DNA from: Fibrobacter sp.
Lineage (GTDB): Bacteria; Fibrobacterota; Fibrobacteria; Fibrobacterales; Fibrobacteraceae
Direction of reading: 5' to 3'
Assembly: GCA_024398955.1 (NCBI GenBank)
Contig: JAKSIG010000010.1
Coordinates: forward strand, 1-64,000
DNA length: 64,000 bases
Shown: in pieces, positions 32,763-41,364 of the stretch
Layout: each line of letters starts with the position of its first letter
Position numbering within the stretch: the first letter of the stretch is position 1
Made by a program: the position numbers and the translations under genes
Notes under the pieces: generated by a model
The model's database searches: none
Told to the model about the DNA's origin: nothing
The model's input: the letters and a program-made list of their open reading frames with translations, nothing else

Positions 32763-32809
32763 ATCTTTAGAACATACATGAAAAAATTGATTTTTAGGAA
32801 TGGCTTTTT

Positions 32810-34024
32810 ATGTCTGCTAAATTTCTATTTCTTATCAACTGGCAAATTGATGCAAGGTTGAAATCCATACCAAAGAAAGAATTTTCTGTTATTGAAACGC
32901 CATATGGTAAAATATATGGAATGGATGAACCTGCAGGGAATTATCAATCGGGCTGTACCACGGTTGGTATCTTGTGCTGTGAACTTAATGATACCGAGGT
33001 AGATCGCTTTAGAAAGCGAATTGAATTAACAGATTTGCGAATCAATCGAGTTCGTCTGCTATTTGGTCAAAAAGGGTTTTTGACCTTGGAAGCAGAGTGC
33101 GATTATCTTTGTAAGTCATTCAGGGAGTGCCCTGAAAATAGAACTCTTGAACCGGAAACGGATGCGGAAAACCTGTCGCTCTTGTTTTCCAGCTATGAGA
33201 ATCTTGCTTTTTATGAAGAAATCGTGTCCTATGCGAATCCCATGCTGATTCGTAATAAAAATTTCTGGTTTGGCGGACATGTGGTTATCAATAAACTGCT
33301 AGACGAAAAGGAACTGTTCCGTTCAAGCATTGAAGAAAGTATCATTTATAATTATCAAACTTTTGTTGATACAGAGGAAGATGCTCAAAGTTATCTTCAA
33401 AGCTGTCACATTGATAAAGAACCCATCGTTGTTGATGGATGTCCTTCATGGCATGAATTTGCGAACCATGTTTGGCTGACTCCGTCTGACATTTCTATTG
33501 AGAAGATGGAACGTCTTGCTTTTACCTTGATGCCGACTTCATGGGAACTTTTGATTTTTGATGTAGGCGCAATTACTTACAAGAACATTCTTCAGTTGCG
33601 AACGGATGGAATAAAGGTTCCTACAGAAGCGATTCGCCAAGTTATCAATAGAGATAATATGCAGGCTATTGATTTAGGCTTGATGATAAGAAATATGAAT
33701 ACGGCTCAATATAACGTTATCCTAGGCGAAATGGATGAGGGCTTTGCTTCAAGAAAGGAACTTTTTGAAAGCGCTCAGAAAATCTTGACAGAGGCGGCAA
33801 ATGGATTTGATAGTAATGATCAGTCTAAAACGTCAAGGATGATGGAGATGATATTGACCATTTTGACGGCCATGTCTGTCTATTCTGTTGCGTGTGATGC
33901 TTGTTCCTTGCTGCTCATGGAAACCGAGAGCCTTAGTTTCCATTTCTTGTCGTCGATCCTGTTTATCATTGCTACAATCGTTATGCTTGTCATATTCCTG
34001 CTTTCTCGAAAAAAAGAACGGTGA
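32810..34024 (+). CDS. Unknown protein with two C-terminal membrane segments
   Basis: 404 residues, not recognised. The first 330 residues are soluble, acidic and helix-rich. Two hydrophobic segments follow (MMEMILTILTAMSVYSVAC and LSSILFIIATIVMLVIFLLS), ending in a positive RKKER tail. This layout, a large cytoplasmic domain and a two-helix C-terminal hairpin, is like CorA or DUF155/RMD1 proteins, but the CorA GMN motif is absent. Base composition is more AT-rich than the neighbours and codons such as AAT, ATA and TTA are more frequent, suggesting separate origin. ATG 32810 has AGGAA 9 nt upstream. Confidence 0.6.
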   Translation: MSAKFLFLINWQIDARLKSIPKKEFSVIETPYGKIYGMDEPAGNYQSGCTTVGILCCELNDTEVDRFRKRIELTDLRINRVRLLFGQKGFLTLEAECDYLCKSFRECPENRTLEPETDAENLSLLFSSYENLAFYEEIVSYANPMLIRNKNFWFGGHVVINKLLDEKELFRSSIEESIIYNYQTFVDTEEDAQSYLQSCHIDKEPIVVDGCPSWHEFANHVWLTPSDISIEKMERLAFTLMPTSWELLIFDVGAITYKNILQLRTDGIKVPTEAIRQVINRDNMQAIDLGLMIRNMNTAQYNVILGEMDEGFASRKELFESAQKILTEAANGFDSNDQSKTSRMMEMILTILTAMSVYSVACDACSLLLMETESLSFHFLSSILFIIATIVMLVIFLLSRKKER

Positions 34025-34124
34025 TTTTTCAATAGAACGTTGAAATTACCCCGTTTTAATTGTAAATACCCTCTAAAACTTGTTCGTAAACATTTTTTAG
34101 GGGACATCGTCTTTCATATAAATG

Positions 34125-34132
34125 TAAATTCG
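34125..34132 (+). promoter_or_regulatory. TAAATTCG promoter box
   Basis: TAAATTCG ends 4 nt before the ATG at 34137, predicting a leaderless transcript. Confidence 0.5.
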
Positions 34133-34136
34133 GGTC

Positions 34137-35867
34137 ATGAAAATTGGATTTATTCGTTCCATGATTGTTGTAGGCTCTGTCTGGGGCCTGTCTCAAGTTT
34201 TTGCAGCTTCTAATGCAACTCATTTTGAATACTTTGACTGTTGGATGGAAAAGGGCTCTGCCCTTACTTCTGCAGAAAAAACTCGCCTAAAGGCTACAGA
34301 CGACTCTGGTGTTTGCGGCTGTTTTAAGGTCCGCGAAAATGGTGGATATGGCTGGCGAGGCGAAGAACCCAAGCAGATTGTAAAGGTTTACGATCTCCCT
34401 AAGCCTCATGTAACAAACTGTGCCGATGGATCATGCCTTAAGGGCAAGGCGTTGGACCTTTGCATGGACAATATCCGCCAGACTGCTTTTGCATTGTCGG
34501 AATTTGTGGATGGACATCCTCTTGAGGGTGCCGTGCCTCTTGTTTTTGACGAAGGCTGGGACATGACTCCCTTTGGCGAATACTTTAACAAGCGCAAGGA
34601 ACGTGCTCGCGAAATTACCTGCTTCTTTAATGTCCATGCCCGCCCCGACATGCCTAACGAAGATGACTGGAAGAACTCGGGTATTTTCCATTTGAAAGGC
34701 TTGCCTAAAAAGTTGCTCCCCGAAACCATCGCTCGATTTACTGATTACAGTGATGTTCGTTGCCTTGATGGAGACGAATTGACGGGGTATGCCTACAATG
34801 GCTACAAGGAAAACGTACGTCACGTGGATTCCACAGGCCTTCTCCAGGGGCAAGAAGTTGGCTTCCTGAATGATCCCACTTACCCCATCAAGCAGGGGGA
34901 TGAATGGGGCAAGGTGGCCTGGACTGCCCAATACAAGAATGGCATGAAGGATGGTGTCGCCGAATTCTTTAAGTCTAGCCTGCAGGACAAGTCCGAAAAG
35001 CCGTACTATTTTAAACATCTTGAAGTTCCGTACAAGCAGGGCTACGTAGATGGTTCTGTTCGTATGCTAAGCGACAAGGGCTTTGTCATGGCGGAACTTT
35101 CAGCAAAGCGCGGTGGCCTGCATGGCAGAACTACTGTGTTTAACCCCTTCAAGAAGAAGAACCTGGCTATTACCTTCAATGCCAATAATCTGGATGGCTT
35201 TGTTGACTTTGGCGATTTTGGCGGTGTGTTTAAGGATGGCCTGCCTAACGGCATGATAACCTTCTGGTCTGTCAAGGACTCCTGTTATGAATGGATGCCT
35301 GGTGCGTCTGTCTGCTATACGGAACGAGTCCGTAAAAAGCAGTGGGGTGCCTATAACATGGGCATGCCCAAGGGTACCATGGAATGCTGGAACGGCAAGA
35401 AGGGCAAGGTAGATATGGATTGCCCGGATCCTGTGCAGGATTCCTTAAGTCGCGACCCCCAGCAGATTGCCAAGATTGCGCATGAAAAGATTGAGGTTGC
35501 GAAGAAGGCCGCCAAGCGAGCCCATGATATAGCACTCATTGCCGAAGAAGAGGCTGCCAACCGCAAGCGCGATGCCCATGTGGCCGATTCCCTGGTGGCA
35601 GAAGCAGAAAAGGCTGCTGTAATCGCCGACAGCCTGGCAAAAATCGCAGCAGAAGAAGCTCTCAAGACACCGGAACAGAAGGCTGCAGATTCTCTTGCTG
35701 CAGTAAAGGCTGCGCAAGGTGATTCTGCCGATGCCGCTTCCGCGGTAGGCAAAAACGCTGCAGATTCCAAGAACGCCAAGTCCAAGAAGAAGGATAAGAA
35801 GGCTGATAAAAAATCCAAGGAAAAGTCTGCCAAGGATCAAAAGGCCAAAGGCAAGAAGAAAAAGTAA
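34137..35867 (+). CDS. Exported MORN-like repeat protein with Lys-rich tail
   Basis: 576 residues. The signal peptide ends near VFAAS. The middle contains degenerate MORN-like turns of the form YxNGxxxGxxxFF: YKNGMKDGVAEFF, YKQGYVDGSVRML, KRGGLHGRTTVF, FKDGLPNGMITFW and YNMGMPKGTMECW. Several paired cysteines fit a periplasmic or surface location. From residue 440 on it is a helical segment with repeated ADSLA words, then a lysine-rich tail ending KGKKKK, like the tail of the repeat protein at the start of the window. Function unknown; a peptidoglycan- or polyanion-binding tail is a guess. Confidence 0.65.
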   Translation: MKIGFIRSMIVVGSVWGLSQVFAASNATHFEYFDCWMEKGSALTSAEKTRLKATDDSGVCGCFKVRENGGYGWRGEEPKQIVKVYDLPKPHVTNCADGSCLKGKALDLCMDNIRQTAFALSEFVDGHPLEGAVPLVFDEGWDMTPFGEYFNKRKERAREITCFFNVHARPDMPNEDDWKNSGIFHLKGLPKKLLPETIARFTDYSDVRCLDGDELTGYAYNGYKENVRHVDSTGLLQGQEVGFLNDPTYPIKQGDEWGKVAWTAQYKNGMKDGVAEFFKSSLQDKSEKPYYFKHLEVPYKQGYVDGSVRMLSDKGFVMAELSAKRGGLHGRTTVFNPFKKKNLAITFNANNLDGFVDFGDFGGVFKDGLPNGMITFWSVKDSCYEWMPGASVCYTERVRKKQWGAYNMGMPKGTMECWNGKKGKVDMDCPDPVQDSLSRDPQQIAKIAHEKIEVAKKAAKRAHDIALIAEEEAANRKRDAHVADSLVAEAEKAAVIADSLAKIAAEEALKTPEQKAADSLAAVKAAQGDSADAASAVGKNAADSKNAKSKKKDKKADKKSKEKSAKDQKAKGKKKK

Positions 35868-35885
35868 TCCTTATTGCAGGGACAT

Positions 35886-35916
35886 AAAAAAGGCGAGGCT
35901 AAAAACCTCGCTTTTT
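35886..35916. terminator. Bidirectional terminator between the MORN-like gene and dnaA
   Basis: AAAAAGGCGAGG-ctaaaaa-CCTCGCTTTTT, between convergent genes. Confidence 0.85.
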
Positions 35917-35948
35917 CTATTTAAAGACTGCGGTACTTTATTCGCTTT

Positions 35949-37277
35949 TTAGTCGTGAATGGAATTCTTCAGGCTTTCGATAAGACGAGCAAAGCTTGGG
36001 TCTGTTTCCATTTCCTTCTTGATGCTCTTGATGGCATGAACAACGGTGGAGTGGTCCTTGCCGCCAAAGCGTGAACCGATGCTCTGCAGGCTGATGGGGG
36101 AACATTCGCGCATCAGGAACATGGCTACCTGGCGAGCCTTGGAAATTTCCTTGGTGCCGCGGCCTGATTCGATAAGCTTGGATTCGGGAACCTCGTACTG
36201 CTTGGAGACTGCACGAAGAACGGCGTCGAGGCTGACACGGCGGCGGAGGGTGGGGGCGATTTCGGCTACCACCTTCTGGGCAATGTTCATATCGATGTCG
36301 TGGCTCATGAGGCTGGACTGGAGCGTCAGCTTGATGATGGCACTTTCTAGGCAGCGAACGTTGCTTGCGATGTGTTCGGCCAGATAGTGGAGAACTTCGT
36401 CGCTGATTTCGAGATGGCGTTCTTCGGCCTTCTTGTGGAGGATTGCCTCGCGGGTGTCGACGTCGGGGGGTTGGATGTCGACTGTAAGGCCCCAGGCGAA
36501 ACGGCTCACCAGACGGTCGGAAAGGTTCTTGACTTCGGCGGCGGGTGCGTCGGATGTAAGAACAATCTGCTTGCCGGACTGGTGCAGTGCGTTAAATATC
36601 AGGAAGAATTCGTTCTGCAGTTCGTACTTGCCGGTCCAGTTCTGGATATCGTCGATGAGGAGGATGTCTACTTCGTTACGGTAGAAGTCACTCATTTCGG
36701 TAATGCGCTGTTCGCGGAGACACTTCATGTACTGCTGGGAAAAGTCTTCTGAGGTTAGGTAGCAGACACGCTTGTTGGGGTCTTCTTCTAGAATGTAGTT
36801 GCCGATAGCCTGCAGCAAATGGGTTTTGCCAAGGCCACTGGAACCGTAAATGAAAAGCGGGTTGTACTGGGTACCGTCGGGATTGCGGGCTACAGCAAGG
36901 GCTGCGTTGAATGCCAGCTGAGCCTTGTCGCCGGGCACAAAGTTTTCGAAGCGGAAACTGCCGGACAGGGGAACGCTGGGCTTGATGAAATCCTTGAAGG
37001 TATTCTGGCTTGCAGCGGGAGCGGGCTGGGGGATGGCTTCCTGAGTCTGGAATTCAAATTCTACGGAACCTTCTTCGTGGCTCACTTCCTTCCAGGCGAG
37101 GCCAATCAAGGCCTTGTAGGCGTCATATACGCTAACATCCAAACCATTGGGAACAGAAATCACGGCGTGACCAGTGGTCTGGCTAACAAGCTTGGTCTGA
37201 GCAAAATAGGTCTTGTAAACCGTGTCAGAAAGCATACCGCGGAGGTAATTCAAACATCTTTCCCATTCGACTTGCAT
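35949..37277 (-). CDS. dnaA: Chromosomal replication initiator DnaA
   Basis: 442 residues. Domain I is at 1-75 (WERCLNYLRGMLSDTVYKTYF) and a short linker follows. The AAA+ domain has Walker A GSSGLGKT (145-152), Walker B DILLIDDIQ and sensor SDRLVSRFAWG. The C-terminal DNA-binding domain has the DnaA signature RFGGKDHSTVVHAIKSI. DnaA-ATP binds 9-mer boxes at oriC and opens the duplex. dnaN does not follow; the downstream neighbour is convergent. Box-like 9-mers lie in the AT-rich region upstream. Confidence 0.97.
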   Translation of the reverse strand: MQVEWERCLNYLRGMLSDTVYKTYFAQTKLVSQTTGHAVISVPNGLDVSVYDAYKALIGLAWKEVSHEEGSVEFEFQTQEAIPQPAPAASQNTFKDFIKPSVPLSGSFRFENFVPGDKAQLAFNAALAVARNPDGTQYNPLFIYGSSGLGKTHLLQAIGNYILEEDPNKRVCYLTSEDFSQQYMKCLREQRITEMSDFYRNEVDILLIDDIQNWTGKYELQNEFFLIFNALHQSGKQIVLTSDAPAAEVKNLSDRLVSRFAWGLTVDIQPPDVDTREAILHKKAEERHLEISDEVLHYLAEHIASNVRCLESAIIKLTLQSSLMSHDIDMNIAQKVVAEIAPTLRRRVSLDAVLRAVSKQYEVPESKLIESGRGTKEISKARQVAMFLMRECSPISLQSIGSRFGGKDHSTVVHAIKSIKKEMETDPSFARLIESLKNSIHD

Positions 37278-37318
37278 CGTCTTCCTCTTCCTAGATTAGC
37301 TGTGCGCTAAAAACAAAT

Positions 37319-37433
37319 CTATCAACAATTAGGCTATAAAATGTAGTAAATTTTGGTTAGGCTGTTGATAAGTTTGCGAAAAAACGGGTATTTTTTTTGA
37401 AAAATTTTGTTTGTAACTGTTTGATTATCAATA
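37319..37433. other. Candidate DnaA-box cluster upstream of dnaA
   Basis: Three 9-mers near the consensus TTATCCACA: CTATCAACA at 37319 (+), TTATCAACA at 37371-37363 (minus) and TTATCAATA at 37425 (+). They sit in an AT-rich stretch of about 290 bp between divergent genes. This is compatible with oriC or with dnaA autoregulation. The boxes all carry A at position 6, so they would be a lineage variant. Confidence 0.35.
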
Positions 37434-37559
37434 ATTTATGGTCTAAACATCAGTTCCGTTGAGGTTTTTCTTAAAAATAAAACTATATACGGGATTTTTG
37501 CCGGAATTTTCCAACCTGAGTTTGCTGGATTCGATTTGATACAACTCTCGCTTTTTTTC

Positions 37560-37567
37560 TAAATTTT
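37560..37567 (+). promoter_or_regulatory. TAAATTTT promoter box
   Basis: TAAATTTT ends 7 nt before the ATG at 37575. Confidence 0.45.
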
Positions 37568-37574
37568 TCATGTT

Positions 37575-38135
37575 ATGGAAATTCTTGCTAGTTTGGATTA
37601 TTGGTTTTGGATCCCGGTTTTGTTTTGGGTGGGCTTATATTTCTGGTTTTATCGCGTTTCTTACCCCACATATCTCAAGAAACAGATGCGGAAAGGACAA
37701 AAATGGGCATTTATTCCGAAATGGAAGGGCTATTGGTTCGTTTGCGACGTTCTTTTTACCGTTTTGATGTCTTTGGTTTCTGCGCTTCCTGCTATTTGGG
37801 CCATAAACAAGTGGACTGATTATGACTGGTTTTACGGTTTTGCCGTTTCTCCGGTATTTTTGATTTTAGGTGTGGTGTTCTGCCGAATGGCCAAGGTGAA
37901 AACGGCGGGACTGTTCCAGTCTGCCTATTTTTTGGAATATCGCAAGGTTCGTTACAAGTACGAAGTCAAGGGCAATTTCAGGAACGAAACTGACGTGCAG
38001 AACCAGACTATCTGGAGCTTCACTAAAAAGCTGAAAAATGCCGAGACTCATGGCCGCCTTTGGAAATATGTAAACGCCATGGCAAAGACCAAGAAGATAC
38101 CTCCTGATATTTATGCGGAGACCATGTATGTCTAA
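37575..38135 (+). CDS. Unknown integral membrane protein
   Basis: 186 residues with three hydrophobic segments: WFWIPVLFWVGLYFWFY, VCDVLFTVLMSLVSALPAIWAI and FYGFAVSPVFLILGVVF. A basic, soluble C-terminal half follows (KVRYKYEVKGNF). No family is recognised. Its last 8 nt overlap the start of the squalene-synthase-like gene, so the two are translationally coupled, and a role in isoprenoid or membrane lipid metabolism is conceivable but unproven. Confidence 0.7.
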   Translation: MEILASLDYWFWIPVLFWVGLYFWFYRVSYPTYLKKQMRKGQKWAFIPKWKGYWFVCDVLFTVLMSLVSALPAIWAINKWTDYDWFYGFAVSPVFLILGVVFCRMAKVKTAGLFQSAYFLEYRKVRYKYEVKGNFRNETDVQNQTIWSFTKKLKNAETHGRLWKYVNAMAKTKKIPPDIYAETMYV

Positions 38136-39255
38136 TATTCTTGACCAGACTGGAATGGGCGAGGCTGTACTTACAGGAAAGCAGGCGTGGGCCTACTCCG
38201 AAGAAATCCTGCTGAAGGTTTCCAGAACCTTCGCCTTGAACATCAACGTGCTTAAGGGCAAACTTCACAAGAGCATCTTACTTGCGTACCTGTACCTGCG
38301 TATAGCGGATACCGTTGAAGATGATCCGGATATGAACGCTTCTGAAAAGGAAGTTCTGCTGGATAAGTTTGCGGATATTTTCAGAACTGCGGAACTTCGC
38401 GAAGAGGCCGTTGATGCCTTTGAACGTAGCTTGCCGGAAAGCTGGCGCCAGAAGTCCACAGAACCTTATTTTGACTTGAGCCTGCACACCCATGTGGTGG
38501 TGCCTCTGCTTAAGGAACTTCCTGAAGTGTATGCCGCCCCGGTTCGTGATGTGACAATCGAAATGTGCGGCGGCATGGCCAAGTTTGCCAAGCGTCAGGA
38601 AGCCGCCTTAAGTTCAGGCTGGTTCACTCTGGAATCTGTTGGCGACTTGGATGAGTACTGCTACTATGTGGCTGGCATCGTAGGCAAGTTGCTGACGCAC
38701 TTGTTTGCTGCAGACACTTGTTGGATCAACGACGCCCGCAAGGCTGAAATGCAGAAACTTGATGTGAGCTTTGGCTTGGCTCTTCAGATTGCCAACATTG
38801 TAAAGGATTGCCGCGAAGATTCTGAACGTCGCGTATGCTTTGTTCCCGAAGAAATCTGCCGTAAGCATGGATTTGAACACAGCTACGATATGTTTGTTGG
38901 TGAAACTGCCGTAGGTGCTGCTGGTGCCGGCGCTGCCTCTGCTGCTGATTTTGAAAAACGTCGTGCGGCTGTCATGGGCGAACTGGTGCAGAAGGCTTGG
39001 CGCCATCTGGACGATGCCATTGCCTATACCAAACTGATTCCCAATATCAAGATGCGAACCCGCCTGTTCTGCCTGTGGCCGTTGTTTATGGCTGCAGAAA
39101 ATATGAAGCTCATTGGTGATGGTTCTGCAATCTTTGCAAGCGATAGTAAGGTTAAAATTACCCGCGATACCGTCAAGCAAATTGTTAAGTCTACCATGAA
39201 GCACTTCTATAGCGACAAGTGGATTGATAAGACGTATGCCGAGGTTAAAGGTTAG
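38128..39255 (+). CDS. Squalene/phytoene synthase family protein
   Basis: 375 residues of the trans-isoprenyl head-to-head synthase family. The first aspartate motif is LRIADTVEDD and the second is ANIVKDCREDSERR, followed by FVPEE. The flanking CGGMAKFAKRQE and YYVAGIVGKLLTHLF are typical of squalene synthases, which join two farnesyl diphosphates. No shc, hpn or crt genes are in the window, so the product is uncertain. ATG 38128 has GGAG 6 nt upstream and overlaps the previous gene. lspA starts 1 nt after the stop. Confidence 0.85.
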   Translation: MSNILDQTGMGEAVLTGKQAWAYSEEILLKVSRTFALNINVLKGKLHKSILLAYLYLRIADTVEDDPDMNASEKEVLLDKFADIFRTAELREEAVDAFERSLPESWRQKSTEPYFDLSLHTHVVVPLLKELPEVYAAPVRDVTIEMCGGMAKFAKRQEAALSSGWFTLESVGDLDEYCYYVAGIVGKLLTHLFAADTCWINDARKAEMQKLDVSFGLALQIANIVKDCREDSERRVCFVPEEICRKHGFEHSYDMFVGETAVGAAGAGAASAADFEKRRAAVMGELVQKAWRHLDDAIAYTKLIPNIKMRTRLFCLWPLFMAAENMKLIGDGSAIFASDSKVKITRDTVKQIVKSTMKHFYSDKWIDKTYAEVKG

Positions 39256-39256
39256 T

Positions 39257-39823
39257 ATGAAGTTTTATAACAAGTTGCCGTTTCATATTGGCGTAATCAT
39301 TTTTAGCATCGTTGCCGACCAGCTGACAAAGCTGTGGACTCTGGCTCGATTTACCAACGAAACAGGCGCTCCCAACCATGAGCACATTAATGTGATTGGG
39401 GAGTTGGTTCGCTTCCAGCTGGTGTTCAACAAGGGCGCCGCCTTTAGCAGCCGCCCTCAGGACCTGATGCCCTTCTTGCCGCCTTGGCTGTTCTTTTTGC
39501 TGATTTCCATTGTGGCTGCGGGAGTGCTGTTCTGGTTCTATAGGAGTATCGACAAGCGGGATTACCTGAGCCGTCTGGGAGTCGTCATGATTATTGGCGG
39601 TGCTATTGGCAACTTTATTGACCGCATGCGCCTGCAGATGGTGGTGGATTTTATTGACTGCGATTTCCCTGACTTTATCATGACTCGCTTTCCCACGTTC
39701 AATGTGGCAGACTCCTTTGTTACAGTGGGCGTTGCCTTTGTGATTCTTTCTCCTGTCATCTTGCGCAAACTGCACAAACAAATTAAGGAAGAAGAAAAGG
39801 CTGGGAAGGAACAGAAAGGGTAA
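39257..39823 (+). CDS. lspA: Signal peptidase II (lipoprotein signal peptidase)
   Basis: 188 residues, four membrane segments. The two catalytic aspartates are in GGAIGNFIDRM and FNVADSFVTVGV. N-terminal VADQLTKLW and FNKGAAFS are also conserved. It removes signal peptides from diacylated prolipoproteins such as the several seen here. It is a little longer than E. coli LspA, with a charged C-terminal tail (KEEEKAGKEQKG). Start ATG 39257 is 1 nt after the previous stop. The stop lies only 3 bp from the convergent M23 gene. Confidence 0.95.
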   Translation: MKFYNKLPFHIGVIIFSIVADQLTKLWTLARFTNETGAPNHEHINVIGELVRFQLVFNKGAAFSSRPQDLMPFLPPWLFFLLISIVAAGVLFWFYRSIDKRDYLSRLGVVMIIGGAIGNFIDRMRLQMVVDFIDCDFPDFIMTRFPTFNVADSFVTVGVAFVILSPVILRKLHKQIKEEEKAGKEQKG

Positions 39824-39826
39824 CCT

Positions 39827-40936
39827 CTACTGACACCCTTTTAAACGCTGCCCGACACGCAGGGGCTCATCCTTTGCCAGGTGGTTGATGCGGCGAACTG
39901 CATCTTCGGAAATGTAGAAGAATTCTGCTACGTCGGCAATTGTATCACCTTGCCTTACGATGTAGACGTTTTCTAGTTTTAGCTTTGCCTGTATTTTGCG
40001 ATGGGCCTGTATGGCCTTTTTCTTGGAGAACTTTTCGACTCCAGGTTTCAGCTGCCAGTGTGGGAAGTCAATGACTGTGACGGGATCAATGTTTACTTCT
40101 CCATAACGGATTTCAAAGTGGAGATGGGCTCCAGAAGATTTTCCTGTATTGCCCGCAAGGCCGACGATATCTCCCGGGAAAACGTAATCTCCTACTTTGA
40201 CGGTTCGTTCTGCCAGGTGACCGTACAAAGTTTGTAGTCCATTCTCGTGTTCAACAATCACGTAATGGCCATATCCACCCTTGTTGTATCTGGATACGAT
40301 GACCTTGCCTGGGTATGCGGCGACCATGGGTTCTTCTTTGATGACTTGAACGTCTACACCTCGGTGGAGTCGATGATCGCGAATTCCATAGGGGGAGCCT
40401 AAGCGAGCCTCGTGAGTTACCGGGATGAGCATAGTTGAAAAGTCAAAGTAGTCGTCGGGGTTGTCTGAAGTTTCGGAGATTGCCGCCAGTTCGTCTGCAG
40501 CCGCTTTTTTCTTTGCCTCTTCTTTGGCTTCTTCTTTCGCTTTTTTTGCTGCTTCTGCTTTAGCTTGCTTCTGGGCTTTTTTTGTCATGGAATTCAAGTC
40601 GACAAATTCCACTTCTGCACCGTCTATTTCATAAAGAATGGATTTTGTAAATGCCTTTGGATCGTTGGAATTGATGGTTACCTTTTTGGATGTTTTCTTC
40701 TTTTTTGAGTCCTTCTTCTTTTTGCTGCTCTCTTTAGACTTGTCTTTTTCGGTTTTTGAGGCCTTGTCGTTTTTCTTTTTTGCAGTTTTACTCTTTTCGG
40801 TCTTCTGCTTTTCGGATGTCGTGGATGACTTGGCGCATGCGGGGGCGGCAATCATGGTAATTACAAAAAACAGCACCATGAAAAACGGGAGCAGAGCCCT
40901 TGTCCGTTCTTTTGTACTTGTCTTTGAAAAAATCAT
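39827..40936 (-). CDS. M23 family endopeptidase with C-terminal LysM domain
   Basis: 369 residues. A signal peptide (FFMVLFFVITMIAAPACAK) is followed by a very lysine/serine-rich stretch (about 35-85), a helical EEAKKKA segment, then the M23 domain. Zinc ligands are in HRGVDVQV and GAHLHFEIRYGE, and GYGHYVIVEHENGLQTLYGHL is typical. A single LysM (YIVRQGDTIADVAEFFYIS) closes the protein. Such enzymes cut peptidoglycan cross-links or activate amidases (NlpD/EnvC type). Both ligand motifs are intact, so it is probably catalytic. Last gene of the minus-strand cluster. Confidence 0.9.
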   Translation of the reverse strand: MIFSKTSTKERTRALLPFFMVLFFVITMIAAPACAKSSTTSEKQKTEKSKTAKKKNDKASKTEKDKSKESSKKKKDSKKKKTSKKVTINSNDPKAFTKSILYEIDGAEVEFVDLNSMTKKAQKQAKAEAAKKAKEEAKEEAKKKAAADELAAISETSDNPDDYFDFSTMLIPVTHEARLGSPYGIRDHRLHRGVDVQVIKEEPMVAAYPGKVIVSRYNKGGYGHYVIVEHENGLQTLYGHLAERTVKVGDYVFPGDIVGLAGNTGKSSGAHLHFEIRYGEVNIDPVTVIDFPHWQLKPGVEKFSKKKAIQAHRKIQAKLKLENVYIVRQGDTIADVAEFFYISEDAVRRINHLAKDEPLRVGQRLKGCQ

Positions 40937-40988
40937 TTTGTTTAACCTGATTATCGCCTAAAAAAGAATGCAGTTCTTTTCGAAAAAC

Positions 40989-41360
40989 TTATTTAAGGAA
41001 TGCAAAAAATACTGCAGCAATTATGCAGAGAAATGCCACAATATGATTCCATTGCAAGGTTTCGGTATGGAATACTGTTACCGCAATGACTGTAAAGACC
41101 GTGAGTGAAATTGCCTCCTGAATGATTTTTAGTTGCATCAGGCTGAAGGGGCCCCCGTTGATGCGGCTGCCAATGGAATTGGCGGGAACCATAAAGCAGT
41201 ATTCTAGAAGGGCTACGCCCCAGCTGGCGAGAATCACTAGAATTAGGGGCCAGTCGGTGCTGATGTGCATTTCTTTAAGCTTTAGGTTGCCGTACCAGGC
41301 AAAGGTCATAAAGATGTTGGAACAGCAAAGAAGAAGTATGGTAAAAATTCCGGCTTTCAT
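40989..41360 (-). CDS. DUF486 family small membrane protein
   Basis: 123 residues, four membrane helices. The conserved FMTFAWYGNLK near the start, then WGVALLEYCFMVPANSIG and the FSLMQLKIIQE block, define DUF486, a DMT-superfamily relative of unknown function. It starts 4 nt after the DUF4416 stop and is 52 nt from the M23 gene. Confidence 0.85.
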   Translation of the reverse strand: MKAGIFTILLLCCSNIFMTFAWYGNLKLKEMHISTDWPLILVILASWGVALLEYCFMVPANSIGSRINGGPFSLMQLKIIQEAISLTVFTVIAVTVFHTETLQWNHIVAFLCIIAAVFFAFLK

Positions 41361-41364
41361 AATG

